A stretch of DNA of 64,000 nt from the NCBI RefSeq assembly GCF_963677565.1, contig NZ_OY781981.1:2591001-2655000 (forward strand), in the 5' to 3' direction. This DNA comes from an uncultured Draconibacterium sp. (GTDB lineage: Bacteria; Bacteroidota; Bacteroidia; Bacteroidales; Prolixibacteraceae). The position numbers and the translations under genes were made by a program. This document shows positions 33,282 through 41,685 of the stretch, in pieces (position 1 is the first letter of the stretch; the number at the start of each line of letters is the position of its first letter). The notes under the pieces were generated by a model, which was not told where the DNA came from, made no database searches, and saw only the letters and a program-made list of their open reading frames with translations.

Positions 33282-35743
33282 TATGCAAACAACTGAGCAA
33301 TATTATAGGTAACAAACGCTGCAACCCAGGCAAGCCCGGTGGTATATAAAACTGAAAAGGCTGCCCATTTCCATGAGCCCGATTCGTTTTTAATAGTGGC
33401 AACTACCCCAATACACGGGAAGTAAATTAGAATAAATATTATAAATGCCAGCGCAACAGGTGTTGTAAAAACAGGCTGCCCAATTCGTTTTCCTGTATGG
33501 TGAACCTCATTTTGTAATTTTCGCTGCAAATTTATGGTGTCTTCTCCATCCTGAGTTTGGTATAAAACACCCATCGTACTCACCACAATTTCCTTTGCAG
33601 GAAGCCCGGCTACAACTGCTATGCTCATTTTCCAGTCGAATCCCAGCGGTCTCATTACCGGCTGAATGAATTTCCCAATTCGTCCGAGATATGAGTTTAT
33701 CAAACGATCAGATTCCTGCGTATGGTTTACTTTTAATATTTGAGCTTCCTTTTGTTCTACTGTTAATTCTGAAACTTCTATTTGCTCGATTTGCTTCTCA
33801 AAATCAGCTGTTTTTTCTGTTGTTCGCGGAAAATATTCAAGTGCCCAAACAATAATTACTCCAAGTAAAATTATCGTTCCAATTTTTTTCAGGTAATGTT
33901 GGGTTTTATCCCACATGTGATACATTACATTTCTGAATGTTGGCAGTCGATAGGTGGGAAGCTCCATTACAAAAGGTGTCTCTTTATTCTTGAATACCGT
34001 TTTATTGAGTACCTGCGCAGTGATAAACGCAAAAAGAATTCCGACAGCATAAATTCCGATTAAAACCCAGGCTTCATATTTCTTAAAAAAAGCCGAAATG
34101 ATTAAAATATAAACAGGAAGACGAGCACTGCACGACATAAAAGGAATGATGAGCATGGTGAGGATTCGGTCTCCTCGGTTACGCATCGATCGTGTTGCCA
34201 ATATAGCCGGAACGTTACAACCAAATCCCATAATCATTGGTATGAATGACCGTCCATGCAATCCAAAACGGTGCATAATATTATCCATAATAAAAGCTGC
34301 CCGTGCCATGTATCCCGATCCTTCGAGTAAAGAGATAAAAAAGAACAGAATAAGAATATTGGGCAGGAATACCAGCACACTTCCGGCACCACCAATAATT
34401 CCATCCACCAACAAGTCATTTAGCATTCCATTCGGAATTATATTGCCCACAAAATTTCCAAGTGCTACAACACCCATATCAATCCAGTCCATCGGGAATG
34501 CACCCAGCTTAAAAGTTGTCCAGAAGATAAAAAATAAAAGTGCGGTAAATATTGGAAATCCCAGGTAGCGATTGGTTAATATGCTATCAATTTTTTCCGA
34601 ACGGGTTTTCTTCTCCTTGTGTTTGTTAGTGTATGTTTCGCGCAGGGCACCGGCAATAAAACTGTATTTGGCATTGGCAATAACGGTTTCGCTATCGTCG
34701 TTTTCCAGCAGTTCTATCTTCTTTATCTCCTTTAGGGTAACTTGTTGTATTTCATTAAAGTTTGAATACCTGGATAACAATTCAATTACCTGATTGTCTT
34801 TTTCAAGTAATTTAATCGCCAAAAACCGAGAAGAAATTTTATCAGTAATTGGTTTGTCTTCCTTAATTTTCTTACGAATGGTTTTTATTGATTCTTCAAG
34901 ATCTTTCCCGTAGTTGATATGAATGTGACGAGAAATAGTATCGCGACCTTCAAAAACTTCTATTACTTTTTCGATAAGAGAATCCAGCCCTAATCCTTTA
35001 GAACTCACTGTTGGAATAAGCGGTATCCCGGTAAGTTTTGAGAGTTCGTCTTTGTCGAGCTTGAGTTTATTTTTTTCCAACTCGTCGAACATGTTTAGCG
35101 CCATAATACAGCGCAGGTCCATATCAATGAGTTGAGTGGTTAGGAACAGGCTTCGCTCCAGATTAGTGGAGTCTAATACGTTGATAACAATATCTGGCGT
35201 TTGCTCGTAAATGAACTGCCTTACAAATATTTCTTCTTTTGAATAGGCGGTCAAACTGTAAGTTCCCGGAAGATCGTAAAAATTGAATGTGTAATGGCCT
35301 TTTTTAAAGGTTGCTTTATGAATATCAACAGTAACGCCGCTGTAGTTTCCCACTTTTTCCTTTGATCCGGAGATAAAATTGAAAAGGGTAGTTTTTCCAC
35401 AATTCGGATTTCCAACCAGTGCAACATTAATTGTTCGTGTGCGCTCCGATTGGTTTACCAGGTCGATATTCCTATCGATTGTACCTTCAAAATGATCGGG
35501 ATATGTTTTTTTAAATTCTTTTGCAGGAATAACTTCAATTTGCTCGGCTTCCGATTTTCGGAGAGTTATATTGTAGTTCAGAATTTTGTATTCGGTGGGT
35601 CCTTTAAAAGGGGCATTTTTAATGGCCCTAACTTCATTGCCACGGATAAATCCCATTTCAGTAATTCTCTTCCGGAACGAACCATGACCCAAGACTTTGG
35701 TTATAACCACCGGCTCATTATTTCTAGCTTCGCTTAATTTCAC
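33281..35743 (-). CDS. feoB: Fe(II) transporter FeoA-FeoB fusion
   Basis: The 820-residue inner-membrane ferrous iron transporter carries an N-terminal FeoA SH3-like domain (residues 1-75, with ITEMGFIRGNEVRAI and EYKILNYNITLRKSEAEQI) fused to FeoB. The G domain has G1 GNPNCGKT (111-118), G3 DLPGTYSL and G4 NMFDE. The membrane core (about 400-820) shows the two gate regions (SGYMARAAFIMDNIMHRFGL and the later GLPAKEIVVSTMGVLYQ). The start is GTG after a purine-rich GGGGGAGA. A minus-strand TATATTTG box lies at 35788-35795. Confidence 0.96.
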   Translation of the reverse strand: MKLSEARNNEPVVITKVLGHGSFRKRITEMGFIRGNEVRAIKNAPFKGPTEYKILNYNITLRKSEAEQIEVIPAKEFKKTYPDHFEGTIDRNIDLVNQSERTRTINVALVGNPNCGKTTLFNFISGSKEKVGNYSGVTVDIHKATFKKGHYTFNFYDLPGTYSLTAYSKEEIFVRQFIYEQTPDIVINVLDSTNLERSLFLTTQLIDMDLRCIMALNMFDELEKNKLKLDKDELSKLTGIPLIPTVSSKGLGLDSLIEKVIEVFEGRDTISRHIHINYGKDLEESIKTIRKKIKEDKPITDKISSRFLAIKLLEKDNQVIELLSRYSNFNEIQQVTLKEIKKIELLENDDSETVIANAKYSFIAGALRETYTNKHKEKKTRSEKIDSILTNRYLGFPIFTALLFFIFWTTFKLGAFPMDWIDMGVVALGNFVGNIIPNGMLNDLLVDGIIGGAGSVLVFLPNILILFFFISLLEGSGYMARAAFIMDNIMHRFGLHGRSFIPMIMGFGCNVPAILATRSMRNRGDRILTMLIIPFMSCSARLPVYILIISAFFKKYEAWVLIGIYAVGILFAFITAQVLNKTVFKNKETPFVMELPTYRLPTFRNVMYHMWDKTQHYLKKIGTIILLGVIIVWALEYFPRTTEKTADFEKQIEQIEVSELTVEQKEAQILKVNHTQESDRLINSYLGRIGKFIQPVMRPLGFDWKMSIAVVAGLPAKEIVVSTMGVLYQTQDGEDTINLQRKLQNEVHHTGKRIGQPVFTTPVALAFIIFILIYFPCIGVVATIKNESGSWKWAAFSVLYTTGLAWVAAFVTYNIAQLFA

Positions 35744-35787
35744 TCTCCCCCTGCTTTCTGAATTTAATTTAAATAAAAATAAGCGTA

Positions 35788-35795
35788 CAAATATA
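35788..35795 (-). promoter_or_regulatory. Candidate -7 promoter box for feoAB
   Basis: On the minus strand TATATTTG matches TAnnTTTG, 44 nt before the feoAB GTG. It stands back to back with a plus-strand box at 35823-35830. Confidence 0.5.
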
Positions 35796-35822
35796 TTTAA
35801 ATTCCCATGAAAAAAAATAAAA

Positions 35823-35830
35823 TATATTTG
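35823..35830 (+). promoter_or_regulatory. Candidate -7 promoter box for the gene at 35886
   Basis: TATATTTG matches TAnnTTTG and would give a leader of about 50 nt. A second match, TATTTTTG at 35857-35864, would start transcription almost at the Shine-Dalgarno sequence and is less likely. Confidence 0.45.
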
Positions 35831-35872
35831 TTCTTTACATAGTTACAACAAGTCGTTATTTTTGTTCGAACT

Positions 35873-35879
35873 AAGGAGG
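35873..35879 (+). promoter_or_regulatory. Strong Shine-Dalgarno sequence AAGGAGG
   Basis: AAGGAGG ends 6 nt before ATG 35886 and decides this start over an in-frame TTG at 35862. Full Shine-Dalgarno matches are uncommon in Bacteroidota, where the anti-Shine-Dalgarno of 16S rRNA is largely occluded on the ribosome. Confidence 0.8.
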
Positions 35880-35885
35880 CAAAAA

Positions 35886-36638
35886 ATGGAGGAAGACAAG
35901 TTTTATAACAATATTCAGAAGGCGTTGGATGATTTGCCTGAGAACTTCAGTATTCTTGAGGAACAGATAGATGTAGGGATTCAAATGAAATATTTTGAGT
36001 TCACCAAGTCGTTGCGGGGTAAAGAAATTTCGGAAGAATGTTTTGAAGCACGAGAGGAACTTTTTGATGCTGAAGTAGATGAAGAGCGGAAAAAAGAAAT
36101 ATTAACCGCGATAGCTGTTTACGACGATGTGAAAGCTTACCGCACGCTGGAAAAGTTTGTAGAGGAAGCTGAAGGTGATTTGAAACAGTGGGGGACACTT
36201 GCTTTGCAGGAAAGTAGAATGTTAATGCACAGCTCGTTGCTTGATGAGCAGCAGGTGTTTATTTCAACCGGCTTGGGAGGAAAAGGGCAAAAATTAAGGT
36301 ATTTTGTCGTATTTCTTTCGGTAGAAGAACACGAAATGTTAAGCGAGAGACAACAGAAACTTCTTAAAGATGAGTTAAAATTCGAATTGAATCATCACGA
36401 GGGTGAATTTGAATCGATGGATTTTATGGAAGGATTTTCGTCAGCATTGGTTATGCTACCCATAACTGCCGAAATTAAAAGTGTGTTTCAGAATGTAATT
36501 AACGAATGTAACCAATATGGTGGCTTCTTGCGTGAAGATATGGTAATTACAAATGTGAAAGTTTTATCTCGTGGCGAGATTATCCAATTAATACATCAGA
36601 AGAAAAATAAGAGCGACGATGAGCTGGATAACGAATAA
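35886..36638 (+). CDS. Conserved-looking acidic protein of unknown function
   Basis: I do not recognise this 250-residue protein. It is soluble, strongly acidic and largely helical by composition. The N-terminal half is rich in Glu/Lys (SEECFEAREELFDAEVDEE). A central beta-like stretch reads QVFISTGLGGKGQKLRYFVV, and the C-terminus ends in a charged tail (KKNKSDDELDNE). There is no signal peptide or membrane segment. The strong Shine-Dalgarno sequence and a promoter box support a real, well-translated gene. It is divergent from feoAB and precedes tRNA-Arg. A stress or iron link would be guesswork. Confidence 0.85.
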   Translation: MEEDKFYNNIQKALDDLPENFSILEEQIDVGIQMKYFEFTKSLRGKEISEECFEAREELFDAEVDEERKKEILTAIAVYDDVKAYRTLEKFVEEAEGDLKQWGTLALQESRMLMHSSLLDEQQVFISTGLGGKGQKLRYFVVFLSVEEHEMLSERQQKLLKDELKFELNHHEGEFESMDFMEGFSSALVMLPITAEIKSVFQNVINECNQYGGFLREDMVITNVKVLSRGEIIQLIHQKKNKSDDELDNE

Positions 36639-36747
36639 GAAAAATGTAGATTATTCGTAAATGAATCGTTATTAGTCGGTTGGATATTTCTGTGGAAATA
36701 CAGAAAAAAGGTTTTGTAATTAATTTCAATAAAAATCTTAAGCAGAC

Positions 36748-36777
36748 TTGTATTTATACAAATAAGCGTTATATTTG
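36748..36777 (+). promoter_or_regulatory. Complete Bacteroidota promoter before tRNA-Arg
   Basis: TTG (36748-36750), a 19-nt spacer and TATATTTG (36770-36777) fit the consensus TTG-N19-TAnnTTTG exactly. Transcription would start near 36784, about 20 nt before the mature tRNA. Confidence 0.85.
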
Positions 36778-36803
36778 CACCGCTTTTAAAGCAAACACGT
36801 TCT

Positions 36804-36877
36804 GGACCTGTAGCTTAATTGGATAGAGCACCTGACTACGGATCAGGAGGTTAGGGGTTCGAGTCCCTTCAGGTTCA
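36804..36877 (+). tRNA. tRNA-Arg (anticodon ACG)
   Basis: The 74-nt cloverleaf has acceptor arms GGACCTG/CAGGTTC with one G-U pair, a D-arm around TAGCTTAATTGGATAGAGCA, anticodon stem CCTGA/TCAGG enclosing CTACGGA (anticodon ACG), and T-arm GGGGTTCGAGTCCC. The 3' CCA is not encoded. A34 is expected to be edited to inosine, so it would read CGU, CGC and CGA. Confidence 0.97.
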
Positions 36878-36888
36878 CTTGGGAATCA

Positions 36889-36924
36889 AAGAGTTGCAAG
36901 ATTTATTTCTTGTGACTCTTTTTT
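36889..36924 (+). terminator. Terminator after tRNA-Arg
   Basis: AAGAGTTGCAAGA and TCTTGTGACTCTT pair over 13 bases with two G-U pairs, and the arm continues into a run of T. It lies 11 nt past the tRNA. Confidence 0.85.
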
Positions 36925-36964
36925 GTTTGTACGAGGTTTGAAAAGGCCAGAATCTGATGTAGGT

Positions 36965-38188
36965 TTACTTTTGGTGGATGTTGTTGATTACACTTTGTAA
37001 CATATTGTCTTCTCCTCGCGAAAAACTTTCCCATTCGTATTGTAACGGAATATCGGGTTGAACGCCTTCCGAAAATTCTTCCTGAATTCGAAAAAAACGT
37101 TTCGAGTAGCAAACGACAAGTTTTGAGTTGGGAAGCTCAAAAGTATCCATGTCCTGAAATCCTGTTGGATTAGACCCGGTTGGTTCGCCAACAATTTTTG
37201 CATTTAACAATTCGCGAAATAAAGCCGTGTTACTTGCCGCTGCCGAGAATGTAACTTTGTCGGCCAGCACATAAACACCCGATTGCCAGTCAACCGGATC
37301 GGCAAGGTTAAGAGCATTGGCCAAAACCAGCCCAACATAAAGATCGCCACCGCCATTATTTCGCAGATCTATAACCAGCTCGCGGATATTATTTTGAAAA
37401 ATGTAACCAACCATTTCTTCGGCAATTTGCATCATTTCTTCAAAGGCAGGGTAACTTTCAAAATGGATATAAAGACCATCGGTGCCGGTAATTGGAGCAT
37501 ACCAAAATCCTTCATTTAGCGTTTTCTCAGGCTTTTTGATTTCAGGAACTGAGATGCTTAGTGCTTCCAATTCGTCATCATCGGATACAGATATTGTTTC
37601 AGTAAAAACAGTACTATCGTCGTTTTTAAAAGTAAAAGAAGCTTTGTCTTTTTGATTGATGAGACTTAACTCGAAAAGGATCTCACTAATCGGGAAATAC
37701 TGTGCGGTTCGGATAATTTTTGAGTGCTGATTTTCAACAAACTGAGCCACTTCGCCAACTTTCTGTGCAGCAATTGAAATTGGAGTTTCATCAATGGCAA
37801 TAAGTTGGGTGCCTAAAAGATGCGCGAATGGTTTTGCAATTTTTACAATTCGCCAATCGTTGCCAAATTGCTGAATTTCGAAAGGGAAATTATGTGTTTC
37901 AAAATTGCTTAATGAAATGGCCGTATGGCCGTCGCCAATTTTTCGGGTTAAGCGCATCAAATCCATAACAACCTGAAAATCCGTTTTGCTTTCGATTGAA
38001 GACCTGATTAATTCCAAATCTGCATTAAATTCAGCTTCAGAAATTTTGTTGTAAAGGTTAATGTGTTTTTGCTCTAAACCGGTTTTATAGGCGTTCAAAT
38101 CCTGCAACCATAAATCTTTATCAATTTTCTGTGCGAGAATCTGCAAAGCGATAACCGAAAGGATTAAAGTAATTAGAATGTTTTTCAT
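36965..38188 (-). CDS. S41-family (C-terminal processing type) peptidase, exported
   Basis: The 407-residue protein has a signal peptide (MKNILITLILSVIALQILAQ) and a C-terminal tail-specific-protease domain: ELVIDLRNNGGGDLYVG is the conserved strand, VTFSAAAS holds the likely nucleophilic serine, and GEPTGSNPTGF follows. A PDZ-like region is not obvious. The first ATG in frame (38224) lies inside the upstream gene. ATG 38188, 4 nt after that gene's stop codon, begins the signal peptide and is preferred. The protein is probably periplasmic. Its substrate is unknown. Confidence 0.85.
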   Translation of the reverse strand: MKNILITLILSVIALQILAQKIDKDLWLQDLNAYKTGLEQKHINLYNKISEAEFNADLELIRSSIESKTDFQVVMDLMRLTRKIGDGHTAISLSNFETHNFPFEIQQFGNDWRIVKIAKPFAHLLGTQLIAIDETPISIAAQKVGEVAQFVENQHSKIIRTAQYFPISEILFELSLINQKDKASFTFKNDDSTVFTETISVSDDDELEALSISVPEIKKPEKTLNEGFWYAPITGTDGLYIHFESYPAFEEMMQIAEEMVGYIFQNNIRELVIDLRNNGGGDLYVGLVLANALNLADPVDWQSGVYVLADKVTFSAAASNTALFRELLNAKIVGEPTGSNPTGFQDMDTFELPNSKLVVCYSKRFFRIQEEFSEGVQPDIPLQYEWESFSRGEDNMLQSVINNIHQK

Positions 38189-38192
38189 TGAT

Positions 38193-38828
38193 TTATTTGT
38201 TTGAAAGTTTGCGAAGTTCGTCAATATTAGTTCCGCTCAGCACTTGCACCGATTGTGTAATCTTTTCAATATTCCAGTTCCACCATTTTAATTTCAGCAG
38301 TACTTCAATTTGATCTTCCGAAAAACGTTTCCGAATTGGTTTTGCGGGGTTTCCGCCAAAAATGGTGTAAGGCTCAACATCTTTTGTTAATGTGGAATTT
38401 GTAGCAATAATTGCTCCGTCGCCAATTTTGATTCCCGGCATTATAGTCGCATTGCTTCCAATCCAAACATCGTTGCCAATTTCGGTATCGCCTTTGTAAG
38501 GAAATGATTTTCCTTCCATTGCATTTGCCCAGTCTTCACCGAAAATGGAAAAGGGGTAAGTGGAAATCGAATCGGTAAGATGGTTTCCGCCGTTCATTAT
38601 AAATTTGGCACCGGATGCAATCATACAAAACTTGCCAATGATGAGTTTGTCGCCCACAAAATCGAAGTGGTATTTTACATTCTTTTCGAAGTTGTTAACA
38701 TCTTCAAAGTCATCGTAATACGTGTAGTCGCCCACAATAATGTTCGGATTTTTGATGGTGTTTTTCAGAAAACACAAGCGATCATACTGGGGAAGTGGAA
38801 ATGGTTTGTTTTTATCCGGAATGTTCAT
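38193..38828 (-). CDS. Xenobiotic acetyltransferase, Vat/CatB-like hexapeptide-repeat family
   Basis: The 211-residue left-handed beta-helix acetyltransferase has NPNIIVGDYTYYDDF, KLIIGKFCMIASGAKFIMNG and the catalytic histidine in GGNHLTD, followed by hexapeptide repeats (IGNDVWIGSNATIMPGIKIG) and FGGNPAKPIRKRF. These match the family that acetylates streptogramin A or chloramphenicol. Chromosomal homologues often have unknown natural substrates, so resistance should not be assumed. It lies 4 nt before the S41 peptidase gene. Confidence 0.88.
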   Translation of the reverse strand: MNIPDKNKPFPLPQYDRLCFLKNTIKNPNIIVGDYTYYDDFEDVNNFEKNVKYHFDFVGDKLIIGKFCMIASGAKFIMNGGNHLTDSISTYPFSIFGEDWANAMEGKSFPYKGDTEIGNDVWIGSNATIMPGIKIGDGAIIATNSTLTKDVEPYTIFGGNPAKPIRKRFSEDQIEVLLKLKWWNWNIEKITQSVQVLSGTNIDELRKLSNK

Positions 38829-38888
38829 GTTTGTTCGTTATAAAGATGAGGTATTTACTTGACTAAAACATTAAAGAAATCATTTAGT

Positions 38889-39572
38889 TTATGGTTGCAT
38901 TATTTTGGTTATTTTTTCTGCAATTGTTTTTCCTCGTTTTTGTACTTGCACGATTTTGGTATCATCCAATACTATGGTCTCTTTCAACGATGGAAATAAT
39001 TTTGTCGCATGTTTTTGCAACCGTTGTGAAGAATAGAAAACATCGTTCTCAGAAGTAAAAATATATAGAGGTGTTTTAATTTTTAAGGTTTCTTTTTCTG
39101 TAATTCTTGGTATAGCAAAGACGTCCAATGTCCGATTAGCATTTTTCAATCGTTTTCGAGAATGAAAAATCTTCAGAAAATAGCTAAGCCAGCCAGGTTT
39201 TACGATTCCGGTGGGAGCAACCAGAAACGTTTTGGCAATTCGTTTTTCGTCGAATGTTAGTGTTTTTAAGGCCACAAATCCACCAAACTCACAACCGAAA
39301 AGAAAAGCATTTTGAATGGCCAAACGCGACAGAATTTCGTACATCCATTTTCCGTATGAGTTGTTGTGAAAATTGAGTTGAAACTCTGAACTCTGATTTT
39401 GTGGAGTGGCCAAAACAATCACATAAATCTGAAAGTCGTTTGCCAGATTTTTCAGAATCTCAAAGGCAATTGGATTACAGGCGTTTACTTCATGTAAAAA
39501 CACCAGTGCACGCTTATTTACAGTTCCAGTAATAACAACATCGGTGTCGCCGTAAGTGGTTTCAATTTGCAT
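38889..39572 (-). CDS. Alpha/beta-hydrolase-fold protein lacking the catalytic serine
   Basis: The roughly 227-residue protein has the alpha/beta hydrolase layout: ALVFLHEVNACNP, then the nucleophile-elbow position FLFGCEFGGFVALK, then TPLYIFTSENDVFY at the acid strand. At the elbow the pattern is G-C-E-F-G, so Glu stands where Ser, Cys or Asp should be. Near the C-terminus LDDTKIVQVQ lacks the usual histidine. It is probably a non-hydrolytic relative. The start is taken as ATG 39572. A TTG at 39593 would add seven residues. Confidence 0.7.
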   Translation of the reverse strand: MQIETTYGDTDVVITGTVNKRALVFLHEVNACNPIAFEILKNLANDFQIYVIVLATPQNQSSEFQLNFHNNSYGKWMYEILSRLAIQNAFLFGCEFGGFVALKTLTFDEKRIAKTFLVAPTGIVKPGWLSYFLKIFHSRKRLKNANRTLDVFAIPRITEKETLKIKTPLYIFTSENDVFYSSQRLQKHATKLFPSLKETIVLDDTKIVQVQKRGKTIAEKITKIMQP

Positions 39573-39663
39573 AAGTTCGTAACTAAGCTGCAATCCATCG
39601 AATATTTGCCTTTGTGTTTTGATAGCTTTTTGTTTTACTTGTAACGATCAAAAGATGAGATCT

Positions 39664-40851
39664 TTAAATCTGGCTTTCCGTGTCCTTTTTAATTAGCGAA
39701 AGCACTTTTGCCATCAGCACAACCGACTCTTTAACTTTATCGGTTTGATTGAGTGTGCCTGTCAGGTAAACATCCAGTTCAGGGCAATAAAACATAAACG
39801 AGCCTGTGCTTCCCGAATGGCCTATTACAGATAAATCAGGCAATGTTGGAAACAACTTTTTGAAAGTTACTTTACGCAAGCCAAAACCATATTCCATACC
39901 ACGTGTTTCGGGTACCCAGTTTTGCATTGTTTCCAACGTTTCTTCTGAGATAATTTTACCCGAAAAAAGTGCATGTTGGAATTTAATCAGATCGCTGCTG
40001 GTAGAAACCAATCCTCCGCCGGCCCAATCTGCACTGAGGCTCGTAAATGTGCTCACCTCAATATCTCCGGCAAAAGTTTCCGACAGTTTTAAGGTTTTTT
40101 CAATTGGTTCCGATCGCAAATGCATGGAAGTATGTTTCATGTTCAGCGGCTTAAAAAAGTGCTCTTTAAAAAATTGCTGCAAACTCAGACCGCTAATTTT
40201 TTCGATTATTAAACCAAGTAAAATATATTCCGTGTCGGTATAATTATAGCCGTTACCGGGAACAAACAGTGGTTGCATTTTTGTTTTGCTAAATTCTATA
40301 GTCTCAACCGGATTCCAGAATTTGTCGGGCTCGCTAAACAAGAGTTCCATTACGTTTTCACTACCATCTGTTGTTGTGCCTTCAAAGTAATCGGGCAGCC
40401 CCGAAGTATGTTGCAGCAAATGTGCAATGGTAATTTGACACGAATAATTTACACCATTAAAAATATGCAGGTGGTGCATTAGCGAATCGGGCAAATGTAA
40501 GCTGATAGGATCGTTAAACTTTAGATCTCCTTGCTCCGCTAAAATTGCAATGGCAGTGGCGGTAAATGTTTTACCGATGCTGGCGGTTATAAACGGATTT
40601 TCGAGATTTATTTGTTCGCCATTGGCAAATGCGCCACCTGCAAAACTCCAGTCAATAGATTGAGAAGGCGAGTACACACTTAAAAAGGCGTTGTGAACGT
40701 TGTTTTTTGTCAGCTCTTTCTCCAACAATTTCTCAGTTTTTTCCTTTGGATTGCTCGTGTTTTTTGTCGATGAACATTGCAGAAAAATTCCGAGCGCAAT
40801 AAAAAGTACTAAAACTCCAAATTTCGATTTATTTACTATTGACAGGTACAT
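39664..40851 (-). CDS. Serine hydrolase of the beta-lactamase/D-Ala-D-Ala carboxypeptidase fold, probable lipoprotein
   Basis: The 395-residue protein has a membrane-targeting N-terminus with C26 (IFLQC; Gln before Cys is unusual for a lipobox). The serine motif is S91-I-G-K94 (TASIGKTFTA), the second motif is YTD in YNYTDTEYILLG where YxN is usual, and the third is HSGSTG. These fit class C-like serine hydrolases, which include esterases and peptidases as well as beta-lactamases. It starts 16 nt after the beta-barrel gene. The substrate is unknown. Confidence 0.85.
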   Translation of the reverse strand: MYLSIVNKSKFGVLVLFIALGIFLQCSSTKNTSNPKEKTEKLLEKELTKNNVHNAFLSVYSPSQSIDWSFAGGAFANGEQINLENPFITASIGKTFTATAIAILAEQGDLKFNDPISLHLPDSLMHHLHIFNGVNYSCQITIAHLLQHTSGLPDYFEGTTTDGSENVMELLFSEPDKFWNPVETIEFSKTKMQPLFVPGNGYNYTDTEYILLGLIIEKISGLSLQQFFKEHFFKPLNMKHTSMHLRSEPIEKTLKLSETFAGDIEVSTFTSLSADWAGGGLVSTSSDLIKFQHALFSGKIISEETLETMQNWVPETRGMEYGFGLRKVTFKKLFPTLPDLSVIGHSGSTGSFMFYCPELDVYLTGTLNQTDKVKESVVLMAKVLSLIKKDTESQI

Positions 40852-40867
40852 GGTTTTTAAATTTTAA

Positions 40868-41524
40868 TTAAAATGCGTATCCGATAGAGAACTCGCCTAA
40901 AAATCCATTCATAAAGGTGTAATCATCGCGGAATACATCAATTGCATCTATAGCTGCCTGACTCGAATTGTTCACTTTTAACTCATCATAAGCATAGCCG
41001 TAACCCAAGGCAAAGTTCAGTGAAAGTCCGTTTTTCCAAATCCAGCGTTTACCCGCGTTTAAGCCAATGGTACACTCCGGCAGTTTGAAGTCAAAATCTC
41101 CGTCTTCCAGCGCGCCGTCGCCTTTAATTTTTCGGTAGCGGGCAAAAGCTCCTGCATAAAACGAATTCAATCCGCCGCCAATGTGGTAACGATAGTTTAA
41201 AATTACTGCTTTTCCACTGGATTCAATATTTGCATCCGAATACGTGTCGGGAATGGTTTCCAAATCGCCACGCAACACCAGCCCGTGATTCTCGCCAAAT
41301 AAATGCTCAACGTTAGCCGAGTAAAATCCAACGGCCACTCCGCCAGGGCAAAAACCTAAAGCTGTGCGAGCCGGGCTAATCCATCGTTCGTTTTCTTTTT
41401 TGTTCTTTTCATAGCTTTGGGCACTTGCATTTTGCGCTAACAGAATGGTCAGCAGCATTAAAACCAAATAAGGAAGTCTTCTTGATTTTCTCATCGTTGT
41501 AGTTTTTCTAATTTGTGTTTTCAT
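40868..41524 (-). CDS. Outer-membrane beta-barrel protein, small
   Basis: The 218-residue protein has an extended N-terminal signal peptide (hydrophobic core YLVLMLLTILLA, cleavage near NASAQ) and alternating amphipathic strands ending in FLGEFSIGYAF, a terminal aromatic residue as in outer-membrane barrels. A second ATG (41494) would shorten the signal peptide by ten residues. It lies between a large regulator gene and a serine hydrolase gene on the same strand. The function is not recognised. Confidence 0.72.
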   Translation of the reverse strand: MKTQIRKTTTMRKSRRLPYLVLMLLTILLAQNASAQSYEKNKKENERWISPARTALGFCPGGVAVGFYSANVEHLFGENHGLVLRGDLETIPDTYSDANIESSGKAVILNYRYHIGGGLNSFYAGAFARYRKIKGDGALEDGDFDFKLPECTIGLNAGKRWIWKNGLSLNFALGYGYAYDELKVNNSSQAAIDAIDVFRDDYTFMNGFLGEFSIGYAF

Positions 41525-41685
41525 TTTGATTAAATTTTGTTTTCTGTTTTTTTGAATTGTTTTACGCTACAAAGATGAGGTAGAAAAAAGAGTCAATCGT
41601 CCGAAAATGTAATTCCGCACTCATTGGTGAGAATCCGTACTTTTGGGAGATTTCGAACTTCAGGTTGTTTTTCGAAAGACGGAAT

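Noticed and set aside
38193..40851. Antibiotic resistance cluster (acetyltransferase plus beta-lactamase-fold protein)
   Set aside because: Both families include many housekeeping members. The second protein has YTD and HSG motifs unlike true class C beta-lactamases, and no mobile element is present.
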